From: Brevibacillus_H sp049846925
Lineage (GTDB): Bacteria; Bacillota; Bacilli; Brevibacillales; Brevibacillaceae
Assembly: GCF_049846925.1 (NCBI RefSeq)
Contig: NZ_JBNCMT010000024.1
Span: forward strand, 26,452-90,451
Reading direction: 5' to 3'
Length of the DNA stretch: 64,000 nucleotides
The translations under genes were made by a program, and so were the position numbers. Shown piece after piece: positions 7,240 to 15,958 of this stretch (position 1 is the stretch's first letter; every line of letters begins with the position of its first letter). The notes beneath the pieces were generated by a model. That model was not told where the DNA came from. It saw only the letters and a list, made by a program, of their open reading frames with translations, and made no database searches.

Positions 7240-9441
7240 TTACTCTTTTTCTTGAAGAAAAGTCTCCGATATTTCTTGTACTGCTTTTTCATCCGGGAAG
7301 ATATAGTACAATTCCTGATTAACAAGCGGGTCTAACGCTTTTCCTGACTTTCCGTGAATTTGCGTATAGGATAGCTGCTCTCCAGTTAGTCCTTTGAATA
7401 ACAAGGCAAGACTCACCAGATCGTCATCCGTAAAATTGGTGTCGAGAATGTCAGTGCGGATGCTTTGTAACAAATGATATATTTCCGGGATATTTTCCGG
7501 TTTCAACAATTTACTTACTACTGCCTTCATGACCAACATCTGGTCTGCTTGTCGTCCGTATTCGCCGTCAGGGCGAGAATACCGCTCACGAATCAGTTTC
7601 AATGCAAGCTCCCCATCAAGATGCTGATCTCCTGCGGGAATTTCCAATGGTTCATAGGTCATTCGCACCGCATGTGGCAAGTTCACGTCGATCCCGCCAA
7701 TTTTATCAATGAAATGGATAAACCCTTGAAAGTTCGTTTTTATATAATAATTGATGGGAATATCGAGAAAATCACTAACGGCCTGACTGGTAGCCATCGT
7801 TCCTTCCCGGGAGCCACCTTTTATTTCACCGAGAATATGAGCATGATTAATCTTGGTTTTGCCGATTCCATTGATTTGCACCTGCGTGTCTCGTGGTACG
7901 GAAACGATATTCACCTGTTTCGTCTTGACGTTGACATGTGCGACCATAATCACATCCGTGCGGGAGTTTTCCTTTTCTCTTGCATCAATTCCCAATAGGA
8001 GCACATTAAAGTGATTTGAGGGAAACGGTACGACTGAAGCCGATGAATGATTTTGACTGGTAGCTGTAGGTTGTGAAGTTGATTGTGTTTGTGCGGGAGC
8101 TTGAGCCTGATTATGACGTCTGTCAAAAATGGAGTCACTGGTGAGGACAGGGTGGATTTTTTGTTGAAAATGAGTTTCCGGCTGTAATTGTGAAACTTTC
8201 CAATAACCATATACGATCGAAAGACAAAAACCAATCAAGAGAACCAATAAAACCGAATGAACGATCTTTTTCCATAGCGGCTTCTGATACGGGACTGTTG
8301 CCTGATACCATTTGCTGATCCGCTCGACCACAACCTCTTCTGTAAAATGCTGTTCGATCCTCTCTCTGCCCTTCAAACCAAGTTTGGCTTGCAACTCGGC
8401 ATTTTCGATCAGCCGTATCAGATTCTTGGCAAGTTCGTCGGGATTGCGGTAAGGAGACAATAACCCGGTCTCTTCGTGAACAACGAGTTCCTTTGTTCCC
8501 TTGACATCTGTCGCTACAATTGGCTTGCCAAAAGCCATACTTTCCATCAGAATACGTGGAATCCCTTCTTTTTGGGAAGATAGCACGATGAGATCAGATA
8601 ATTTAATCCAGTGATAGATATTATCCTGATAACCAAGGAATTTGACATAAGGCTGGAGACCTCTCTCAGTCACTTGTTGTTCGAGTTCAGTCTCGAGATG
8701 CCCGTTTCCAGCCAATAGACAGAGTATGTTTGTTGTGCCACGCTTTACTACCTGTTGAAGTGCCTCAAATAACAGCGCATGATCTTTGACCGGCTCCAGT
8801 CTTGCGGCCACGAGCAGCAGGGTTTTGCCCTCTGGTATGTCGTATTTCATCTTATACTCGTCCAGTTCTTCCAACGAGATTTCCTGACTGATTCGATCGA
8901 GCAAAGGCAAATGTACACCATTGCCTTCGTAATGCAGCTTTTCTGTGGGGAGATACTTTCGCAGCGTTTTGAGATCTTCATCGTTTTGACTGCAAAGATA
9001 GTTACAGTACTTGGCTGCAAACAACTCCAGGGACAGATATGTGTAATACTCCAATCTGGATTGTCCAGCAAAAAAAGGGAGCCCATGCACTGTATGAATA
9101 ATAATTGGTACCCGGGCTTTGTGTGCAGCTACTCTTCCGAGAAAACCTGCTTTGGCGTTATGCGTATGGACAATATCGGGTTTGATCTTTCGCAGCAAAC
9201 GAACAAGCTGGCGAAATGCTAGCCAATCCTTTCCTGCCCGAATAGACCTCTCCATTGCTACCTCGTGTAACTGGATGCCTTTTTCCTGAAGTTTGTAAAC
9301 GTACTGCTCTTCATGTTCTGTACCCTCAGAAGAAGACACAATATGAACCTCGTATCCTTTCTCTGATAGAAGGATGAGTTTATCCAGAAGAATTTTATAG
9401 CTTAGCTTGGAGGTGCAAATATGAACAACCCGCTTGCTCAA
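7240..9441 (-). CDS. GT4 glycosyltransferase fused to an LCP (LytR-CpsA-Psr) domain
   Basis: One uninterrupted frame of 733 residues. Residues 1 to about 375 form a GT-B glycosyltransferase of family 4: DIVHTHNAKAGFLGR, the donor-site stretch LVAARLEPVKDH, and the EX7E-type motif SSQKEGIPRILMESMA. Residues about 390-410 are one transmembrane helix, followed by a 60-residue Gln/Ser/Thr-rich linker. Residues about 476-733 are an LCP domain: VLLLGIDAREKENSRTDVIM, VSVPRDTQV, LIRERYSRPDGEYGR. LCP enzymes transfer lipid-linked polymers to peptidoglycan outside the membrane, while GT4 enzymes act inside, and the single helix fits that topology. The gene is last in the polysaccharide operon and overlaps the epimerase gene by four bases. 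Confidence 0.85.
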   Translation of the reverse strand: MSKRVVHICTSKLSYKILLDKLILLSEKGYEVHIVSSSEGTEHEEQYVYKLQEKGIQLHEVAMERSIRAGKDWLAFRQLVRLLRKIKPDIVHTHNAKAGFLGRVAAHKARVPIIIHTVHGLPFFAGQSRLEYYTYLSLELFAAKYCNYLCSQNDEDLKTLRKYLPTEKLHYEGNGVHLPLLDRISQEISLEELDEYKMKYDIPEGKTLLLVAARLEPVKDHALLFEALQQVVKRGTTNILCLLAGNGHLETELEQQVTERGLQPYVKFLGYQDNIYHWIKLSDLIVLSSQKEGIPRILMESMAFGKPIVATDVKGTKELVVHEETGLLSPYRNPDELAKNLIRLIENAELQAKLGLKGRERIEQHFTEEVVVERISKWYQATVPYQKPLWKKIVHSVLLVLLIGFCLSIVYGYWKVSQLQPETHFQQKIHPVLTSDSIFDRRHNQAQAPAQTQSTSQPTATSQNHSSASVVPFPSNHFNVLLLGIDAREKENSRTDVIMVAHVNVKTKQVNIVSVPRDTQVQINGIGKTKINHAHILGEIKGGSREGTMATSQAVSDFLDIPINYYIKTNFQGFIHFIDKIGGIDVNLPHAVRMTYEPLEIPAGDQHLDGELALKLIRERYSRPDGEYGRQADQMLVMKAVVSKLLKPENIPEIYHLLQSIRTDILDTNFTDDDLVSLALLFKGLTGEQLSYTQIHGKSGKALDPLVNQELYYIFPDEKAVQEISETFLQEKE

Positions 9442-10412
9442 TAAGACACCTCCTCATATAATCCGGAGCTGCGCAGCCAATGAATAAAGTGATTCAATCC
9501 CACTTGCAAGCTTGTTTGCGGACGGTACTGTAACAATCGGGATGCCTTGTCAAGGGATGCCCATGTTGCCGGTACGTCTCCGACCTGAGCCGGAAGTTGG
9601 TGTATGATCGCCTTTTTGCCAACCGCCTCTTCAATCGAATGTATGAGGTCGATTAATTTTACAGGCTGATCATTGCCAAGATTACATACTTCAAAACCTT
9701 GTATCGGAACAGACATTGCAGCACAGATTCCTGTTACAATATCGGTTACATACGTATAATCTCGGCACGTTTGCCCATCTCCGAACATGGAAATCGGTTC
9801 ACCACCAAGGATTTTGCGACTAAAGGAATGGATCGCCAAATCTGGCCGTTGGCGTGGACCATACACAGTGAAAAAACGCAGTGCTACGATCGGCAATCCA
9901 TAACAATTGCTATAGCTTTGGCACAGCGCTTCTCCGGCAATTTTTGTTGCGCCATACGGTGAGGCAGGTAGCAGAAGCGGGTCATCTTCCGTGAACGGTA
10001 CTTTTTTATTTAATCCATACACCGAACTGGAAGAAGCGAAGATCACTTTTTTTACCTGATGGGCAACGGACAGATCGAGTATATTGGCTGTCCCATTCAC
10101 ATTCGTCTCAATGTATCGTTGAGGTTGTTCCACGGAGGGACGTACCCCTGCTTTTGCTGCCAGGTGAATGACCAGATTTGGTTGCCATTCGGCAAAGATG
10201 GGTTTCATTTGTTCTACGTTTGCTATATCTGCTTCGACCAATCGGCAAAATCCTGATTGAAGAGCACCAGATATATTAGATTCTTTGATCCCCCGATTGT
10301 AAAAGGAATCGAAGTTATCGACCACACACACTTCCATCTGATCACGAACGAGAGAATCGACCATATGACTACCAATAAACCCTGCTCCGCCTGTAACTAG
10401 TATCCTGTTCAA
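9438..10412 (-). CDS. UDP-sugar epimerase (UDP-glucuronate 4-epimerase-like)
   Basis: A 324-residue extended SDR enzyme. It has the NAD-binding loop GGAGFIGSHMVD at the N-terminus, a catalytic Ser-Ser-Ser region (FASSSSVYG) and the YGATKIAGE YxxxK motif near residue 145. The length and the RFFTVYGPRQRPD segment match UDP-glucuronate or UDP-glucose 4-epimerases. Being directly downstream of UDP-glucose dehydrogenase, it probably converts UDP-glucuronate to UDP-galacturonate for the surface polymer; that substrate is an inference from context. Both ends overlap neighbouring genes by four bases, so it lies inside a tightly coupled operon. Confidence 0.85.
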   Translation of the reverse strand: MNRILVTGGAGFIGSHMVDSLVRDQMEVCVVDNFDSFYNRGIKESNISGALQSGFCRLVEADIANVEQMKPIFAEWQPNLVIHLAAKAGVRPSVEQPQRYIETNVNGTANILDLSVAHQVKKVIFASSSSVYGLNKKVPFTEDDPLLLPASPYGATKIAGEALCQSYSNCYGLPIVALRFFTVYGPRQRPDLAIHSFSRKILGGEPISMFGDGQTCRDYTYVTDIVTGICAAMSVPIQGFEVCNLGNDQPVKLIDLIHSIEEAVGKKAIIHQLPAQVGDVPATWASLDKASRLLQYRPQTSLQVGLNHFIHWLRSSGLYEEVSY

Positions 10413-11776
10413 GTGGTTCGCCTCCCCACTCCTTCATAAATAAATCCAAGTTCTCTCATTCTTTTAGGTTCCATCGCATTCCGCCCGTCTAGAAAAACAG
10501 GATGATTCATCACTTCACGTAGTTGTTGCAAAGGCAGTTGCTGGAATTCTTCCCACTCAGTCACAAGGATGACTGCATCACTCGCATAAAATACTTCCCC
10601 TGCTGATTGTGCAAAGCTGATTTCCAGTTGAGGTTGTTCAAGCTTCAATCTTTCTAATGCAATGGGATCGAATACGGTTACCTGGACATCGTTACGAACT
10701 AATTGTTCGATAATGGCAATAGAAACGGCATCACGCAGGTCATCTGTATTTGGTTTAAATGAGACACCGAGAATGCCCACTCGCAATCCTTGCAATTGAC
10801 CGAAAAGAGCACAAAGACGCTTATGCACCCACTCTCTTTGCTGCTGATTCACTTCTACCACGGATTGCAACAGCTTCATTCTGGTTTGATGCTGCTCTGC
10901 AGTTCGGATGATGGCCTGTAAATCCTTGCCGAAGCAACTTCCACCCCATCCCAGCCCAGCTTGCAGATACTTAGTCCCAATTCGCTGATCTAGCCCAATT
11001 CCATATGCAATTTCCTTGATGTCAGCTCCTGCAGCCTCAGCTAACTGGGAAAATTCATTAATAAAGGAGATTTTCATTGCCAGAAAGGAGTTTGCCGCAT
11101 ATTTGATCAATTCAGAACTTTTAGGATTGGTAACGATGAATGATGCTCTACCTCTCTCTTTTGGTACTGGGACCTCAACAGGTGGGGTAAAGGTTTGGTG
11201 AATCAATGGTTCATACAATGCTTGCATGATTTGTGCAGCATGATCATTTTCTGTTCCGACAATAATTCGGTCTGGAAAGAAGGCGTCTCGTAGAGCTTCT
11301 CCTTCTCGCAAAAACTCAGGATTTGCCACGACCTGAATGGACCTGGACGAACCGCGACGATTCAGTTCCAGTTGAATGATTTGGGCAACCTTGTCAGCCG
11401 AGCCGATCGGAACCGTTGATTTCATAACGATTAGCGGATCTGCTGTATCAGGAATATGCTCTCCAATTTGCTGCGCAACAGCCTCTACATAGCGTAAATC
11501 CACATCACCATTTGGTTGCGGAGGTGTGCCGACGGTAATAAAGAGAACATCAATATCCCAGTTTAAGTCGCTCCATTCGTAAAGAAAATCAACGTTCTGT
11601 TTCACTTGACGAAACAGAGAGTGTAGCCCTGGTTCATAAAAAGGTAACTCCCCCTGCAACAGGGTTGTAATTCTATTTTGATCGCTGTCCAAAAATGTAA
11701 CATGGTTGCCCAGGTACGCAAACGTCATGCCTGCTGTAAGACCAACATATCCAGACCCGATGATGGCTAACTTCAT
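10409..11776 (-). CDS. UDP-glucose 6-dehydrogenase
   Basis: About 455 residues, in the usual range for the family. It has an N-terminal NAD loop (IIGSGYVGLTAG), the TVGTPPQPNGDVD segment, the FLREGEALRD motif, and the catalytic-Cys motif GWGGSCFGKD near residue 260. A C-terminal UDP-binding domain follows (GVSFKPNTDDLRDA). The enzyme oxidises UDP-glucose to UDP-glucuronate using two NAD+. ATG 11776 is preferred over GTG 11785 because AGAGGTG precedes it. GalU immediately upstream supplies its substrate and the epimerase downstream uses its product. Confidence 0.93.
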   Translation of the reverse strand: MKLAIIGSGYVGLTAGMTFAYLGNHVTFLDSDQNRITTLLQGELPFYEPGLHSLFRQVKQNVDFLYEWSDLNWDIDVLFITVGTPPQPNGDVDLRYVEAVAQQIGEHIPDTADPLIVMKSTVPIGSADKVAQIIQLELNRRGSSRSIQVVANPEFLREGEALRDAFFPDRIIVGTENDHAAQIMQALYEPLIHQTFTPPVEVPVPKERGRASFIVTNPKSSELIKYAANSFLAMKISFINEFSQLAEAAGADIKEIAYGIGLDQRIGTKYLQAGLGWGGSCFGKDLQAIIRTAEQHQTRMKLLQSVVEVNQQQREWVHKRLCALFGQLQGLRVGILGVSFKPNTDDLRDAVSIAIIEQLVRNDVQVTVFDPIALERLKLEQPQLEISFAQSAGEVFYASDAVILVTEWEEFQQLPLQQLREVMNHPVFLDGRNAMEPKRMRELGFIYEGVGRRTT

Positions 11777-11812
11777 CCGCTTCACCTCTCTGATCTTTTT
11801 ATTGGAACGGAC

Positions 11813-12685
11813 TTATCGTTCTTCCCTGCCAATGATTTCTCTCATGTTTTCAAGAAGCTGATCTTTCAATTCTGGCCGCTGCAATGCAAAATGAATCGTG
11901 GTTTTGATATATTCCAATTTATCCCCGACGTCGTACAGTTTTCCTTGGAACTGGTAGGCATACACGGGTTCAACTTCTGTTAATTTGCATATGGCATCTG
12001 TTAATTGAATTTCATTGCCTGCGGTAGGTCTTTGCTCTTCCAATATGTCAAAAATAGTAGGTGTCAATATGTATCTACCAATAATCGCCATGGTGGATGG
12101 AGCTGTGTCACGAGTCGGCTTCTCTACAAGGTTATGAACACGATAAGTGGATGAGGTGAATTGTTCTCCATCGACAATACCGTATTTGGATACCTCGTCT
12201 TCCGGCACGTTCTGAATTCCGATAATCGAGCTGCCAAAATCATCATTAATACTCATTAAATCTTGCAAGCACGGTTGTTCCACGATGACATCGCCGAGCA
12301 ATATCGAAAACGGTTCATTGCCAATAAATTTGCGTGCACACCAGACAGCATGACCAAGTCCAAGCGGTTCTTTTTGCCGTACATAATGTATGTCAATTAA
12401 TTGTGAAATTCGTTTAATCTCTTTTAAATCTTCCCACTTTCCTTTTACCGTCAACAACTTCTCCAGCTCCATCGACTGATCGAAGTGATCTTCTATTGCC
12501 CGTTTTCCTTTACCCGTAACAATAATAATATCTTCAATTCCCGCTTCTATAGCTTCTTCAACAATATACTGAATCGTAGGCTTATCTACGATGGGTAACA
12601 TTTCTTTTGGCATCGCTTTTGTGCAAGGCAAGAACCTCGTACCTAACCCGGCTGCTGGAATGATTGCTTTACGGACTCTTGACAT
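11813..12685 (-). CDS. galU: UTP-glucose-1-phosphate uridylyltransferase
   Basis: A protein of about 290 residues with the nucleotidyltransferase signature AAGLGTRFLPCTKAMPKEML at the N-terminus, the GLGHAVWCARK segment, and LVEKPTRDTAPS and GKLYDVGDKLEYIK further on. It makes UDP-glucose from UTP and glucose 1-phosphate. The start at 12685 sits behind GGGAGGAAATCAGG; the longer frame to 12715 would add ten unrelated residues. It lies between the chain-length kinase and UDP-glucose dehydrogenase, so it feeds the uronate branch of this cluster. A second housekeeping copy elsewhere in the genome is likely. Confidence 0.93.
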   Translation of the reverse strand: MSRVRKAIIPAAGLGTRFLPCTKAMPKEMLPIVDKPTIQYIVEEAIEAGIEDIIIVTGKGKRAIEDHFDQSMELEKLLTVKGKWEDLKEIKRISQLIDIHYVRQKEPLGLGHAVWCARKFIGNEPFSILLGDVIVEQPCLQDLMSINDDFGSSIIGIQNVPEDEVSKYGIVDGEQFTSSTYRVHNLVEKPTRDTAPSTMAIIGRYILTPTIFDILEEQRPTAGNEIQLTDAICKLTEVEPVYAYQFQGKLYDVGDKLEYIKTTIHFALQRPELKDQLLENMREIIGREER

Positions 12686-12704
12686 CCTGATTTCCTCCCA
12701 TTTT

Positions 12705-14033
12705 TTAGTTTGCATTCTTTGCCGTCTTATTCAGAACGATACCCCAGCTTGCTGCATTGATTTTTTTTAACTGGGCAAGCGCCTGGACGAGTTGATCAGA
12801 CGAGGTTTTGTTCGCTTCAACGACAATCACACTTCCATCCGACAAGGAAGCTAACTCTTTGGGTTCGGCAAAGGGAAGAATCGGTGGGCCATCGAAAAGA
12901 ATGATGTCGTATTGTTGTTTCAAATGCTCCAAAAGAGATTTCATTGTCTCATAATAGAGCAGCTCTGATGAACTAGTGGTCAGAGGACCTGATGGGATCA
13001 CTTGCAAATGGTGAAACGTGGTGGGATGAATAATCTCTTCAGGGCTGATCTGCTGTGACAAATAACTGGATAGGCCTTTGTCATTGGAAATGCCAAAAAA
13101 CTCATGGCCAACCGGGTTCCTGAAATTCGCATCTATATAGATCGTTTTTTTCTTGATTTGGGCAAGAGAGATAGCCAAATGTACAGCAGCAAAAGATTTA
13201 CCCTCTCTTGCTTGTGGACTCGTGATGAGTATGGTCTTCACTGTATCTTGATCATGTGCTAACAGCAGGTTTGTACGGATGTGGCGAAATGCTTCTGTGA
13301 AAATCGCACTTTTTTCTGATATAGAAGCATTGGTTAATTTGGACCAACGGTAGCTTCTTAGCTTGGGAACTGACCCCAGAACGGGAAGACCGCATTTTTC
13401 TTCAATTTTTTCTTCAATCCTCAGTTTTGAATCAAGGTGATGACGTAGGAATGCCAGACCGATGGAAAGCAACAGTCCCATGATAAAGGCTACGATTGTT
13501 GTCAGAACAGGCTTTGGACGCACAATGACAGGGAATGCGTTGACCTTTGCTTCCGTCAGGATTTGGACATTGTGCAAGCTCATCAGTGTAATAATTTCTT
13601 CTTTAAACGTCGATGCCAAAGTATTTGCAATTCGTACGGCATTTTCCTGACTGGTATCCTCCACGGTAATCGAAATGACTTGAGAGTTAACGACCGGCTT
13701 TACCTTGATTTTTTTCTTGAGCTCCTCCATTTCCGGTTCTCCCACTTTGTTTGCGACCAACTCAAGAATACGTGGGCTGGTGAAAATAACGAGATATGTT
13801 TCAATCAATTTCAGGTTGGTATCAATATCTCCTGTTACAAATGGAGTAGCTCGTGAAGTGTTTTCATGATCGCTAACCAGTATTTCTGCTTTTGCCTGGT
13901 ACACTGGCGGGATCACAAAGATCGTAAGGACTGCACTAAGCAAGGTGATACCTAGCGTTACAAGAAGAATAAAAGGTAATTGTCTTCGAAAAACCCGCAT
14001 GGTAACCCGGATGTCGATGATCGTCGTCTCCAC
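12705..14033 (-). CDS. polysaccharide co-polymerase with BY-kinase-type ATPase domain (Wzz-CpsD fusion)
   Basis: 442 residues. The first 200 form a Wzz-type chain-length domain with two transmembrane helices (about 17-38 and 178-198) and an extracytoplasmic loop. The rest is a bacterial tyrosine kinase-type ATPase: Walker A TSPQAREGKS, Walker A' IYIDANFRNP, Walker B ILFDGPPI. Many Bacillota split these into two proteins; here they are fused. The C-terminus ends shortly after GIVLNK and has no tyrosine cluster, so normal autophosphorylation may be missing. Walker A also deviates from the usual PGEGKS. GTG 14033 follows a G-rich ribosome binding site. It would set chain length together with the Wzy-type polymerase. 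Confidence 0.85.
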   Translation of the reverse strand: METTIIDIRVTMRVFRRQLPFILLVTLGITLLSAVLTIFVIPPVYQAKAEILVSDHENTSRATPFVTGDIDTNLKLIETYLVIFTSPRILELVANKVGEPEMEELKKKIKVKPVVNSQVISITVEDTSQENAVRIANTLASTFKEEIITLMSLHNVQILTEAKVNAFPVIVRPKPVLTTIVAFIMGLLLSIGLAFLRHHLDSKLRIEEKIEEKCGLPVLGSVPKLRSYRWSKLTNASISEKSAIFTEAFRHIRTNLLLAHDQDTVKTILITSPQAREGKSFAAVHLAISLAQIKKKTIYIDANFRNPVGHEFFGISNDKGLSSYLSQQISPEEIIHPTTFHHLQVIPSGPLTTSSSELLYYETMKSLLEHLKQQYDIILFDGPPILPFAEPKELASLSDGSVIVVEANKTSSDQLVQALAQLKKINAASWGIVLNKTAKNAN

Positions 14034-14048
14034 TGTTTCCGCCCCCCT

Positions 14049-15926
14049 TCAAAGTCCCCTCCCCGCCGTTTCTTTCCACATGGGTTGGTGGTACCTGGGG
14101 ACCAGCTTATACAGATAGAAAAGAATCTCATCTGACAATTCAAGCGAATGGCAATCTTCCATATTCGATTCCATCTTTGTCAGAATTGATGAAACCTCAT
14201 CGTAGGACAAATCTGCAGGCTTGCCAATAAAGATACGATCGTATGTGGTTGCCGCAACGCCCTCTTCTTCCGTTAAAATTTCTTCATACAGCTTTTCGCC
14301 CGGGCGAATTCCGGTGTAAATGATTTTAATATCTTTATTGGGCTCCAACCCTGATAAACGAATCAGATCATTGGCCAGATCATCGATTTTAACGGGAGAG
14401 CCCATATCCAGAATAAAAATCTCTCCCCCTTTTGCGTAGGCTCCGGCTTTGATTACCAGTTGTACAGCCTCTGGTATTGTCATGAAAAACCGGACCATAT
14501 CGGGATGTGTGACAGTGACTGGACCGCCTTTTTCAATCTGTTGCTTGAATAATGGAATGACACTGCCTCGACTGCCCAAGACGTTTCCAAACCGAACAGC
14601 AACGAACTTCGTCATACTCATTTTTCCAATGCTTTGAACGATCAGCTCAGAAATTCGTTTGGTCACTCCCATAATGCTGGTAGGATTTACAGCCTTGTCT
14701 GTCGATACTAGAACGAATGTTTCCACCCCATTCAGATGGGCACATTCAGCGATATTGCGTGTGCCAAATACGTTGTTCTTAATTGCTTCTAGCGGATTTT
14801 TTTCCATCAAAGGCACATGCTTGTATGCTGCAGCATGAAACACCACCTGTGGCTGGAAAAATGCAAACACATCCTCCATCCGTTTGCGATCCTTAATATC
14901 TGCTATGATGCTGTGAAGAAGCGTTCCATTGCTCGTCTGCATCAGTTCATTTTCGATAGTGTAAATGCTGTTTTCGCCATGTCCCAGAAGAAGCACAATC
15001 CTTGGTTGCAAAAGAAGAATCTGGCGGCACAGCTCTGAACCGATCGATCCGCCAGCACCAGTCACCAAGATAACTTTTTCCCGAATCAGACTGTGCATTT
15101 CCTTTAAATTGTCAGGCTGGATGGGGTCTCGACCAAGCAAATCCTCCACGCGTACATCTCGTAGCATGCTAATCTTAACTCTTCCTTGAATGACATCCTT
15201 GATTCGAGGCAAGATTTTGATTTCTGCTTTGGTTTCCTTGCAAATCGTAATAATCTGGGCGATCTCTTCCCGTTTAACAGATGGCATGGCAATGATGATG
15301 GTATCGATTGCCAGCCTGTGCACCTGTTCAATAATATTTCTCCTCGTCCCAACAACAGGAATGCCAAAAATAATCACCTTTTGCTTGCCAGGATCATCAT
15401 CGATAAATGCGATTGGATAGGATTGTGTATCTTCTGCGCTCATTAGTTCTTTGGCTACCAAACTTCCCGCATGTCCTGCTCCAATTATCATTACTTTTTG
15501 ATGATGCGGCTGGATCTTTGAAGTCGTATCATTCTTGAAGCGTCTGAGGAATCGGGAACCACCGATACTCATAATCAAAAGGATCCAACAAAGGCCGAAT
15601 ATCGAGTGTGGGATTCTAACATTCTCCACAAATGAGGCAATCACTTTATACATCAACAAATCCAAACAAATAGATATGGTGATCAGCTTAACAATCAGGA
15701 TCAAATCTCTCAGCGTCACATATCTCCAAGTACGCAAGTGTAATTTGAAAGAACCAAACAAACTCATCGTGGTCATCCAGATGAGTAAGAAACATAGTGG
15801 AATGCTGAATAGATAGTGTTCGGGAATTTGTGCTTCGAAACGCAAGATGTAACTAAGAATGACAGTGCAAAGAATGAGAGCTGAGTCAATGGTTACAACA
15901 AGAAATGTCCTTTTGTAATAGCTCAT
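14049..15926 (-). CDS. CapD/PglF-type nucleotide-sugar 4,6-dehydratase, membrane bound
   Basis: 625 residues. Four N-terminal transmembrane helices (to about residue 125) are followed by a CoA-binding-like Rossmann domain (IIGAGHAGSLVAKEL) and a catalytic SDR domain with VTGAGGSIGSELCRQIL, HAAAYKHVPLMEKNP and STDKAVNPTSIMG. This is the plan of PglF and CapD, which turn UDP-GlcNAc into the 4-keto-6-deoxy sugar. The DegT-type aminotransferase in the same cluster would then add an amino group, giving a 4-amino-4,6-dideoxy sugar. The product stereochemistry cannot be read from sequence. It is in the same direction as, and 16 bases upstream of, the chain-length protein gene. Confidence 0.88.
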   Translation of the reverse strand: MSYYKRTFLVVTIDSALILCTVILSYILRFEAQIPEHYLFSIPLCFLLIWMTTMSLFGSFKLHLRTWRYVTLRDLILIVKLITISICLDLLMYKVIASFVENVRIPHSIFGLCWILLIMSIGGSRFLRRFKNDTTSKIQPHHQKVMIIGAGHAGSLVAKELMSAEDTQSYPIAFIDDDPGKQKVIIFGIPVVGTRRNIIEQVHRLAIDTIIIAMPSVKREEIAQIITICKETKAEIKILPRIKDVIQGRVKISMLRDVRVEDLLGRDPIQPDNLKEMHSLIREKVILVTGAGGSIGSELCRQILLLQPRIVLLLGHGENSIYTIENELMQTSNGTLLHSIIADIKDRKRMEDVFAFFQPQVVFHAAAYKHVPLMEKNPLEAIKNNVFGTRNIAECAHLNGVETFVLVSTDKAVNPTSIMGVTKRISELIVQSIGKMSMTKFVAVRFGNVLGSRGSVIPLFKQQIEKGGPVTVTHPDMVRFFMTIPEAVQLVIKAGAYAKGGEIFILDMGSPVKIDDLANDLIRLSGLEPNKDIKIIYTGIRPGEKLYEEILTEEEGVAATTYDRIFIGKPADLSYDEVSSILTKMESNMEDCHSLELSDEILFYLYKLVPRYHQPMWKETAGRGL

Positions 15927-15958
15927 GTTTCCTCCCTCACTCTCACCTGAAAATCAAG

